Shown: in pieces, positions 9,710 to 18,952 of the stretch
Layout of the letters: every line of letters begins with the position of its first letter
How positions within the stretch are numbered: position 1 is the stretch's first letter
Assembly: GCA_002118135.1 (NCBI GenBank)
Contig: BDIU01000169.1
Location: forward strand, 1 to 46,798
Direction of reading: 5' to 3'
Source: Trebouxia sp. TZW2008
Taxonomy: Eukaryota > Chlorophyta > Trebouxiophyceae > Trebouxiales > Trebouxiaceae
DNA length: 46,798 nucleotides
The notes under the pieces: model-generated
The model's input: only the letters and a program-made list of their open reading frames with translations
The model's database searches: none
What the model was told of the DNA's origin: nothing
Made by a program: the position numbers and the translations under genes

Positions 9710-12700
9710 ATGGACGACTTCTTTGCAGACTTATTGCCGTCTAAATCGAATGCTGACCAGTCCAAATCTGGCAACAGCCCAAGCAATTCAAATCAAGACG
9801 ACGTCGTTTTACCGAGCAGACTAGACTCTCCCAAGTCAACAGTATCACAGACCAGTCTTGACTTGATGTCGGGAGACAATCACAAGGCACCATTGGGTCG
9901 CGGTCAGGTGCCAATGGGAGAACCCAAGATGAGAAAAGAGCTCAAGGAGTATCAACAAGTCACTCAGGGCGTTGTAGAGGATATCTTCAAACGATTTTCA
10001 GGAGACCTCCAGCGCACACTGGAGGAGATCAGCAGGCAAGTATACGTCGCGTGTCAAATCTATAACATGCGGTGAGTGCGGTCATGTACATCAGTCCTGA
10101 ATGCGTCGCAGGCGCATGGAGTCGATCGAAAATCAGATAGAGCAGCTGGGCAGGGGCTCTGCTGATGCCAAGGACGTTGCAGCTGTCAAAGATGATGCCT
10201 ATAAGGAGCGCTTGACAAACATTGAGAGAAGCATGCGTGACATTAGCAGGAATGTTCAGCTGGTCAGAGACCGCCAGGTGAACAGCACAGTTGGTTACAA
10301 GCATGCAGTAGACGCTTGGCATCTTAGGCAACTCCACTCAACGGCATGCATACTGCAGGAGCTGGCTGGCGCACAAGCAGAGCTGGCAGCCCACTTGTCA
10401 ACGCAGGTGAAGTTGGATTATGTGTTACCCAATACAGTCAACTCTCTTTGTAACAACTGCCTTGGTTACCAAACAATTTGTCCTTACATCAAACTGCCCA
10501 AGTTGTACTCAGAGGGACGACTACAGTCAGCATGCAGTGCTTGGTAACCAATGGCGTCGGCCTTACATCGAGATTGTCCTTACATTGAGTGTCCTTACAC
10601 AGAGGGTTTACTGTACTGTACTGCTACCTTGCACATCACTCAGCAGGTTGACTGACTGACATAGCAGATCACAGCACCCTGATCAGCGCTTAGTTCCACT
10701 GAGACTGCCTTTCTTCTTCTGCAGACGGTGCAAGGCACTCCAGTGACAGACTCTGTACCAGCAGCTGCCTCTACCAGTCAAGCCGTAAGTCCTGTGCCAA
10801 GCACTACATTGCATTGCTCATGGGCGTTACCCTTGACCCATCTGCCTGCAAAATGTCACCAAGTGTAGTCAGAAAAACTACAAATGCTGCTTCATAGCCT
10901 AGTCCTGAGGCTTCCTTGTGGTGAACACCGCATTGCTCACGGGCGTTGCCCTTGACTGCTCGTGCCTGCAGAACATCACTGTGTGCAGTCAGAACAATTG
11001 CAACTGCTGCTGTACAATCCAGTCTTCAAGCTTGCTTGTGTTGGGCTTGCTCAGCTGCGCGTCTCCTACAGCACCTATTCAAATTTTATTACGCATTGTC
11101 AGCTGCTTCCATCATGCTGCGCAAGCGCATTGTGCAACTAGAACCACACCTTTCCTGACACTATGTATGCAAGCCAGTTCACCGCAAGGGATACACGACT
11201 ACCTCTCCTTCTCCTGTATGCACCTAGAAGGGTCATAGATCCTTGATAGCGGTTAGAAAATCAACGATGAGGCTTCAGCATCACCTGCAGCTGCTGATCA
11301 GCCACAGTCAAGTCAGTCACAATTTGCGGTTGCTCTAAACTGTTTCCCTCACTCACCTGGCATATTTGCTAGGAACTGCAAAGACCATTATCAGTACCAT
11401 TTTTTGCAGGCATCAGCTCCACCTGCTGCCCTTAATCAGCCGTGGTCAAGTCAGTCACCACTGAGAATTGGCCTGCCACTGGGTGCAGGCCCCAAAATTG
11501 TCTGCTTTCAATGAGAACTTATGGCCAAAATGTCTGTTTGCAGGCCTCAGCATTAATTGCTGCTGCTGATCAGCCACAGTCAAGTCAGTCAGCTGCAGCA
11601 CCTGTGCAGCAAGCTCCAGCAGCATCAGCAGCTTCCTCACAACAGGCAGCTGCAGCATCAGCACCTGCACCTGCTCCTGTAGCTGCTCCATCAGCTGCTT
11701 CTGCAGGGGCTGCTGCAACTGCCCCTGTGGCTGAGTCACCACATGCTCCTAGTGCCCCAACTGTCCCACCCATGCCTCAAGCACAGGTCAGGCTGTTTCT
11801 CTAAGTCCACTGGGCGCTACGTCGCCATTCTTGCTTTTGGTGTGCTCTGATCCATTTTGGGTTTTCTTTCTGGACAGAAATCCAACCAGAAACAGTGACA
11901 AATAGTTCCAGCCTGGGTGGTGGCCTGCAAGCATTGCATGGTGAACGAAGACGTCCTTGAGTAAACACAGCCAGATATCTGTGTTGCAAAGCGATACCCT
12001 GTTTCTGGGCTATGTCATGGCGTAAAGTCAGCAGCTTATTGTTCAAACAGGGCAGAAACAGATACAGACAAAGCTCTGTTTGAGCATGCATCCTACACAC
12101 ACAGCATCAGCCTTGGCTTTTGCAAGCGTTGCATTGATGTCAACAATGCCATGCGCGCTTTCTGCACACAGTGATCAACATCTACATGTTTGCAGGGACC
12201 AACTCAATCTGTTTTACCTTACACCCCACCAGCAGCTGCAGTACCACCACCGCAACAGCCACAGCCAGTTTACTCATCAGCACCTCCTCAGCCGCCACCA
12301 CAGCCTCAGCAGCAGCCTGCAACCCCTCAGGCACCCCAATGGGCACCCCCACCCACCCCCCCAAGCCCGTCCTATTCCACCTCTTCTTCACATGCCCCTC
12401 AGCAGACTCCCTATCAGCCCCCCAGCCACCCCTCACATGCCCCTCAGCAGACCCCTTACCAGCCCCCCAGCGGCCCCTCATACGCCCCTGCTCCACCCCC
12501 TGCACCTCAGCTAGAGCCCAGCAAGCCCCCTTCATACCAGAGTACTCCCCCAGCGCCCCCCAGCTATGGAGGGGGTCCTGCTGGGGGGCCTGAGAGGCAG
12601 CACTCTCAGCAGTACATGTCTCCTCAGAACAGTTCTGGACCACCCCCATATCTGCCCCCTGGGGTCAGCTTGCCACCTCCCACTGGCACTCCAGGGTCAT

Positions 12701-15549
12701 TCTATTCCCAGGCAAGGAATTCAATGCTGTGTCAAAATGCATGCAGTCGCTCAGAAGCAATCAAGGTCAAAATGTCAAGTCACCTTCCAGATGCCAGTTT
12801 ACTTTCCTAGTGCGGCGTTGTCATTCAGCGTTTGAGAGTCAGTCTACTCTCAGGCATGTCATGTGATGATCTCAACCTGCACATGCATATGAACACAAGG
12901 TGACACAGGTCCTTCACTTTTTTAACAATAGCACAGCCAGTGCATGTTGCAGCTGGACCACACTCAGGTCTTATCAGTGCGCATGTGTGCAGGGTCCCAG
13001 TGGCACCCCGCCACCGCCCCCGCCCTCGACTCCCCAGCCACCGCGCCCGCCCCAGTACACCCCCCCTCCCCCACCACCACCTCAGTATGGTGGCCAGAGC
13101 ACTCCCTTCCAGCAGTACAACAGTGGGCAGGCTTACGGTGGTTCAAACCAGGTGAGGCTCCATTTGATTGCTAGAAAGTATTCTGCGAGACAATTCTTTG
13201 TAGACCAAATCAAGCGAAAATCCAGCACAGTGCTAGCAAGCTTCTACAAGACACTGCTGCAATGGTCGTGGCGCAATCTGCCCTTTGCTTATGTTATGAC
13301 CAAATCATGTGAGACTACAGCAGTGTTGCCAACAAAGATTCTGGCAGTTCTTTGATGTTAGTGCAGCCTGTCCTTTGCTTGAAAGACATGCTGCATTGCT
13401 ACAGCAGCACAACAGCAGGCAGGGCTATGGTGGACCAAACCAGGTGTGACTACACACAGTGATTGCAAACGTGCATTGCACGGTACTTGTGTCATGATTG
13501 CTGCAGCCTGTTTTTGCTTGAAAGATATGCTGCATGGCTGTCACAGCAGTACAATAGAGCTCAGGGCTATGGTGGACCAAACCAGGGGTGACTACACACA
13601 GTGACTGCAAACGTTCATTGCATGGTGCTTGTGTCATGATTGCTGCAGCCTGTTTTTGCTTGAAAGATATGCTGCATTGCTGTTACAGCAGTACGACAGC
13701 GGGCAGGGCTATGGTGGACCAAACCAGGTGTGACTACACACAGTGATTGCAAAAGTTCATTGCATGGTACTTGTGTCATGATTGCTGCAGTCTGTTTTTG
13801 CTTGAAATATATGCTGCATGGCTGTTGCAGCAGTCCAATAGAACTCAGGCCTATGGTGGTTCACACCAGGTAAGACTGCATCACAGTGCCTGCAAAACAC
13901 TTGTGTCATGTGACTGCCGTTTTGGCTCCAGACAGACATCAGACTCAATGAGAATGTATAGCGAGGCACTGTCTTGGTGTTCACTGCAACTTGTCCTCTT
14001 CTTGAACGCCTTGCTGTCGACCTTTCTGCAGCCACATTGCAGAGGCGGTGCTTTGCCGTTACTGAGCATCAGTAACAATAACAATACCAGTAGATGTGCA
14101 AAGTGTGTGTGTGTCTCACGCATCATTGCTGCAACAGATTCCTGCTGGTGGCAATATGACATTGGTCAGTAACGCTCGTATGATTGAATCATTGCCATTT
14201 AGCCAGTTAGATCAGCAAATGCATCTGTGTTGTGTTTGCTTTGTGTCTGCACAAACATGCGCTGAAGAGTGCAAAGTGCCCTTCTCTGCCTGGCAGAGCC
14301 AACAGGGTAGTCATTGAGCTGGTGAGCTGTAGTCATGCTGCATTTGATGATAATCATCATAACCATTACACATTCCAGCACATGTGCTAGGTGTGTGTGG
14401 CCCAAGTCCTGTGTTGCCAGGCAGGCTTGTTCTGAGCGTCCTTTGCAGGGACGCCTGAGTTTTTGAATTTAAGACAAAACAATGGACAACATTGGATGCA
14501 TGAGCTATTGATAGACTGGTGATCATGAATGTCTGCTGATGCGCGTCACAATGAGTGCTGGACAATTGCTGCATTTGCAATGTGGATTTAGACAATGCCT
14601 ACATTCACATCTTGACAGCAGAGGTTGTCTACTTTCACACATTGTCAAGCTTGGCAGTGAAGACGCTCATGATCACCAGTCTATCAAAAGCTCATGCATC
14701 AAGTCACTGTTGAGAGCTGACATTCACAACTACCGTCATCAACGGTCGAATAATGGTCTCTATGCTTTGCTGGCTGTCTTGTCAATCTGTTCCTGCCTTC
14801 AATGCTGCCTGGGATGCTTATGGTCTGGGTGAATCTAGGCTGACAGGTGGCAACCACTTGCCTTTATACTGACTTGGGAGACACTCCGACGCCTGCCTGG
14901 CAAGCATATGTCATGAACTCAACCTGATGATGCAGGGTGGGTCAGCCTATCCAGCGCCCCCCCAGCCCCCTCCCCGCTATCAGGGCCCAGGGCAGGGCCC
15001 CAACAGGGGTCCCTCGCCTTCACCTTCTGGAGGCCAGCAGGTACTGCATGCAGCATAACAATACATATGACTGTACACGACACTCTAGCACAGATATCCA
15101 CAACAATCACAGAAACTACTCAATCGCTAACTCTAGCGTCCACACAAACAGCTTCATTTTGTACATTGGCTGGAGAACCCCAGAAAAGGAATGGGCAAGC
15201 TTAAGTTCGGAAGCTCACAAGATGCAACTGCACCCTTGACTTGTATTGAAGACTCCTGCTTGCACCTGGGCTGTTGTCCCACACTGTTCAGCATCATAGT
15301 CAGTGAGTCTTGGTCATTTTGGCGCGCTTCCATTAGTATGGTTGCTGGTGATGGCACATTGGCAACTGTATGCAGGGTGGAGGCCAGGCACAGATCCACA
15401 CTGTGCCTCTTGAGAAGGTCATTGATGACATCTGCACAATGGGATTTAGTCGTCATGAAGTGCGCAGCGTGGTGACCAAGCTCATGGAAAGTGGACAAAA
15501 CATTGACATGAATGTTGTGCTGGACCGCCTTATGAACGGCATGCGCTAG
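9710..15549 (+). CDS. FLOE: FLOE-type protein: coiled coil, Pro/Gln/Ser-rich prion-like region, DUF1421 domain
   Basis: Exons: 9710-10071, 10112-10277, 10359-10406, 10725-10784, 11544-11786, 12196-12711, 12993-13151, optional micro-exons (see 13405-13869), 14936-15040, 15376-15549. This gives 610 residues, or 662 with all four micro-exons. The order matches the FLOE family: an acidic Asp/Ser-rich start (MDDFFADLLPSKS), a coiled coil in exons 1-3 (RRMESIENQIEQLG, MRDISRNVQLVRDRQ), a long Ala/Pro/Gln-rich disordered region with many Tyr (exons 5-9), and a C-terminal DUF1421 domain (VPLEKVIDDICTMGFSRHEV, ending LDRLMNGMR). Arabidopsis FLOE1 is a cytosolic sensor that phase-separates on hydration and tunes germination. 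Function in an alga is inferred. Intron 6 has a GC donor (CAG|GCAAGG). Confidence 0.93.
10433..10615. mobile_element. complete short inverted-repeat element (MITE-like, pogo/Tc1-type ends)
   Basis: The element begins TACAGTCAACTCTCTTTGTA and ends with the imperfect inverse TTACACAGAGGGTTTACTGT followed by A. It is about 183 bp and lies within FLOE intron 3, with TA at both ends as expected for a TA target site. The inside has repeated GTCCTTAC blocks. There is no coding capacity. Related copies are at 7737-7862 and, inverted, at 17679-17844; all three are intronic. The superfamily assignment is inferred from end sequence style only. Confidence 0.8.
10811..11048. repeat. 119-bp tandem duplication in FLOE intron 4
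   Basis: Two units start GCATTGCTCAYGGGCGTT at 10811 and 10930 and remain similar across GCCTGCARAA, GTCAGAA and CCTGAGGCTTSCTTGTG-like blocks. They look like intronic sequence duplicated once. Confidence 0.85.
11267..11460 (+). repeat. two copies of the head of FLOE exon 5
   Basis: The start of exon 5 (from 11544: GCCTCAGCATT, then GATCAGCCACAGTCAAGTC) is repeated upstream at about 11271-11320 and 11411-11460. The second copy keeps a TTTTTTGCAG acceptor directly before it. Both break off where exon 5 continues into its Ala-rich part. Confidence 0.85.
13405..13869 (+). repeat. array of four 39-nt in-frame micro-exons in 142-bp tandem units (FLOE)
   Basis: Candidate exons 13405-13443, 13547-13585, 13689-13727 and 13831-13869 start exactly 142 bp apart. 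Each follows a CAG acceptor and keeps frame at both ends (phase 0). They encode QHNSRQGYGGPNQ, QYNRAQGYGGPNQ, QYDSGQGYGGPNQ and QSNRTQAYGGSHQ. All copy the last 39 nt of exon 7 (13113-13151, QYNSGQAYGGSNQ). Donors differ: GTGTGA (1 and 3), GGGTGA, which is broken (2), and GTAAGA, which is strong (4). A decayed fifth copy is visible around 13262-13306. Each included copy would add one 13-residue Q/G repeat, with one to two Tyr, to the prion-like region. Confidence 0.9.
14371..14450 (+). repeat. dispersed repeat family member 1
   Basis: CATGTGCTAGGTGTGTGTGG, followed by CCCAAGTCCTGTGTTGCCAG and a GCTTGTTCTGAGC tail, recurs at 31135-31205 in the same orientation and at 26094-26182 inverted. It lies in the intron before FLOE exon 14936. 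Confidence 0.75.
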
Positions 15550-15645
15550 TCTGGCATGACTTCAGCGGACAGAATGTTGCAAGAGGGGAAGAGGACAAAA
15601 GTTCATACTGTTAGGGTTCACAACAGAAGCCTCTGGCGTCAGAAG

Positions 15646-15785
15646 CAGCCTGGGACAGAACATTGACATGAATGTTGAGCTAGACTGCCTCATGAATGCC
15701 ATGCGCTAGTCTGGCTTGACAGTAGACCAACACGAATGGCATGCTAGACTTCCGTATCAATTACATGCGCTAGCTGGACTTGACA
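15646..15785 (+). repeat. two downstream copies of the FLOE stop-codon end
   Basis: The last roughly 57 nt of the final exon plus 3' flank (15493-15560) recurs at 15651-15715, again ending ATGCGCTAGTCTGGC. A shorter third copy near 15750-15785 keeps ACATGCGCTAGCTGGACTTG. The copies lie in the 3' UTR or downstream. Confidence 0.85.
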
Positions 15786-16278
15786 TGTGTGGCAGCTTTT
15801 GAAGCAAGGGATGGCATGCGATAGGGGCATTAAGCCCTTGTGCCTGCACTTGCAGATCCAAACTGGGCAGTGTACAAACGCAGTGTTGGCTCGCATGAGC
15901 TTGCAATACACTTGCAAGGACCAGAAGCTGGTTACAGCGTTGCAGCGCACTGCGTCTGTTCACCTTGTAAGCGCACAATTTCCCGTCAGCTTCAGCCTAT
16001 GGAAGCGTCTGTCGCAATACTTTCCTCAGCGCGATGTGATTAGGGAACTGTAGTTCAGCAATGTCAACAACTGCATGAACATCAATCACGAACACACTGC
16101 ATCAATCATGACAAGCTAGCAAACGTGCTGAAGAGCACAATAGTGAAACAGACGTGAAGTGCAACTTGGGGCATGACATGGCTGAAGCTAATTGGTACAA
16201 CACATCTTGGGTGTGTTACAAAAAATGGTACAACTTGCTTCCAAATTGCACAAAACGCTGTCACAATGCCATCACCTG
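15786..16278. other. convergent intergenic region between FLOE and the coiled-coil gene
   Basis: No exon, RNA gene or further repeat could be supported. The region must contain both 3' UTRs. A TGTAA polyadenylation-type motif (green-algal style) is present on the plus strand near 15967. Confidence 0.5.
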
Positions 16279-18182
16279 TTAGCAGGAAATCTTGCCAGTT
16301 GTGCTGCTAGTGGCCATGATCCTACCAAGCAGGCCGCTTTTGCCATGCTGCTGCTCTGATGCAGATGCTAGCCTACTCAACTTCGCCTTGCTTGATGATC
16401 CGGAGCCAGCTCTCTCACTTGACTTACTCCCAGTAACTAGTGCATCAGGCGCATTGTCAGATTGTGCTTTCTCTACACCCAAAGGCCCTCTTCCTTTTTG
16501 GTTGTCAGCAGCATTGGCCTGATTTACAGCGCTGCTAGCACCTGTGTTTAAACTCGTGGATGTGCTTGCTGATTCTAGCTGCATGCACTTGATTTGCAGC
16601 ATGGTGCGTTCATCACACTGATGCTTCACAGTTTGCTGCAAAGCTGCAACTTGCTGCTCCTTAGACTTGAGCTGCTGACTGAGAGATATCAGCTGCTGCT
16701 CTAAGAGCTGCATCACCCCACTGGGAATTTCCCCTACAGCCCCTTTGCCTTGATCTTTGGCCAAACTCCCCTGTGCAGATGACAGATTCTGCTCCAGGGT
16801 CTTGCAGCGCGCTTGGACTTCAGCCAAACTGCTGACGAGCTCCTGTTGTGTTGCCTGACTGGTTGCGAGGGCCTGTTTAGACTGTTGGGCTTCTTGCTGG
16901 GCAGCAGACGCTTGACTTGTGCTGGTCTGTAGAGCTGTTTGCATACTGTGCTGTTGCTGTTCAGCTGCCAGTACCTTGTCCTGTAAGGCGCTGCACTGTG
17001 CTGCATGCTTTGCCTGCTCTGCTTCAAAAAGGGCTGTCAGTGACTTGATCTCTTCTGCACAGCCAGTATGTTTTGCGTCATAGATCATCTCAGCTCGTAT
17101 GCTTTGTGTCTTGTGCAGCAGCATTTTGCCATCATGCTCTGTATCTATAATACTAAGCGCATAAGCTCTAGAGTCAAGGTCACGCACAGCAATTTTGAAT
17201 GCTTGATTGCTTCAAATGGCAGAGGGTGCCCTTCTTTGGCTGTGCTTGACCATGCGCTTCAGCATATGCTCACAGTTTTTGTTTGATTGATCGCATCACA
17301 TGTCTAGAGCAAGTGCCATCGCAAGCACATATTTAGTAGGCACCTACTGTATGATGATGATGACAACTGCAACATTTGGTTTCCTGGCTCAAGGCCAAGC
17401 ATATGCTGCATGCTGTGACTAGCATGATCACACATGATCCCCAGCTGCATAACCAGACTGACCTGTAACAACAGCACTGGCAGCAGGAGCTGCTGCCGCA
17501 GTGAGGGCAATTGCAGCAGAAGCCTGAGCGGCCGACAACTGCTCTCTGTGCAATTTCTGGAGCTGACAAATCTTCTTATGGCAGCTGGTCTGCAGCTCTT
17601 CTAGGCGCACAGCATGGGAGCGGGCTTGCGCATCTTTTTCGGCCTGCTTGCAAGCTTGGCATCAGCAACACAGTAACATACTTTTACGTGTAAGGACACT
17701 TGATGTAAGGACATCCTCCATACAGGAACAATGCAATTGGGCACAAATCACTGCATCTTGACTGCATCAGCCCCCATGAGTGAGGACACTTCAATGTAAG
17801 GACATCTGTCTTGTGACCAGAGCAGCTCTTACAAAGAGGAATCACTGTAGGAGCATGTCATTGTATCAGCAAAATCTAACGTTGATATGGCATGCAAGCA
17901 TGTATGTCAGTATGTGCACTAATGGCTGCAAAGTGTCAGACAATACCTCCAGGTGCATAATTTGAGCATCCTTGGCCTGCAACAGGCACTCTAGCTCGAC
18001 GCAACGAACCCTGCATGGGTCGCTGGATAGAGCCAAGGCTTTTTCGGCAGACTGCCGGACACCTTGAAGCATCGCAACCTGCAGGCACGGCTGCACTTCT
18101 TCACAGGCGGTCTGAGATTCCCCAACACTGTCGAAACAATGTGCTATCGCTGATTACTGACGTCGGCATCAACGGTTGTCAT
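16279..18182 (-). CDS. coiled-coil protein of unknown family, 4 exons
   Basis: Exons: 18182..18162 (MTTVDAD), 18078..17947, 17643..17463, 17201..16279. All phases close, for 418 residues. Exons 2-3 and the first two thirds of exon 4 are a nearly continuous Ala/Gln/Glu/Lys/Leu heptad-type coiled coil (for example EEIKSLTALFEAEQAKHAAQ and EQQLISLSQQLKSKEQQVAA). The C-terminal 110 residues or so are Ser/Ala/Gly-rich and probably disordered. There is no catalytic or targeting signal that I recognise. The start was chosen because it is the only in-frame ATG upstream of an in-phase donor and lies in a CpG-richer island. Intron 2 contains an inverted-repeat element. Intron 1 is short, at 83 nt. Tethering or cytoskeletal roles are common for such proteins but nothing here shows one. 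Confidence 0.7.
17679..17844 (-). mobile_element. inverted copy of the MITE-like element in coiled-coil gene intron 2
   Basis: GTGTAAGGACACTTGATGTA near the left end and ATCACTGTA at the right end match, in reverse orientation, the termini and GTCCTTAC blocks of the element at 10433-10615. Confidence 0.75.
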
Positions 18183-18814
18183 CGGGAAAGGCGACTGGCG
18201 GGTCTTGCTCCAGTAAAAAGCGGAGTGCAGTTTGAGCAAGGCTCTTCAGTACATCTGAACAGGAGGTTTGAGTCCTCGCTGAGGAGCGCCCGGCAATGCG
18301 GAAGCTTGCACCCTCACAGGCACTTGCATACAATTGCCACAAAGCTCTCAGTGCAGTGAGTCGCGTGAAAACCTGAGCATACGCAGACGGAACGGTCAAG
18401 CAATATGTTTCCAAGCAGCATTTGCTGTGGCGCTGCATTTGTCAGGCTGCTTGCAGGCCTTGAACTTTGGTCAAAGGGATCATATGCAGGTGTTCAAGTT
18501 CATTCTTGATTGCCGTGATTGTCTCAATATTTGATCAGGTTTTGACACACGCGATCAGACTTGTTGGCTGGCCAGATCGTGTAATCTCTCTCTCTCTCTC
18601 TCTTGGTCTCATTTGTGTGTCAAGATACAGATGCCCTTACTGGCAGAAGTAACATGTTACTGCAAAGGCAGACAAAGCCAAAGTGCCTGCATTCATCCAA
18701 CAAGTCACAATGCTCATCAAGTCTTGCTCAACATGTAGCATCTACAGTTCTTGAAACCTGCTCTCATCTCCCAGAAACTGACTACACAGCTGAATGTGGG
18801 CATGATGCATGGAC
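18183..18814. other. region between the coiled-coil gene start and the LRR gene end
   Basis: The part next to 18182 (to about 18420) is CpG-richer and probably promoter and 5' UTR of the coiled-coil gene. A (CT)n microsatellite lies at 18585-18603. Nothing else could be supported. Confidence 0.5.
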
Positions 18815-18952
18815 CGCAAACCATGATTTCAGTCCCAAGCAGTGCTACCGCCAAGTCCTATTTGCAAGGAAGTCAAGCCAAGTCCGCAAACCATGATTTC
18901 AGTCCCAAGCAGTGCTACCGCCAAGTCCTATTTGCAAGGAAGTCAAGCCAAG
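18815..18952. repeat. 69-bp tandem duplication across the LRR gene stop codon
   Basis: Two units, 18815-18883 and 18884-18952, are identical as far as I can see. The right unit contains the LRR gene's last codons and TGA (18901-18899). The left unit is the same sequence in the 3' UTR. The lack of divergence suggests a recent event or a collapse or duplication in assembly. Confidence 0.92.

Noticed and set aside
11455..12649. Long minus-strand frames (poly-Leu/Gln, Gly/Ala-rich) opposite FLOE
   Set aside because: They mirror the Pro/Gln/Ala-rich FLOE coding exons; no start context or homology.
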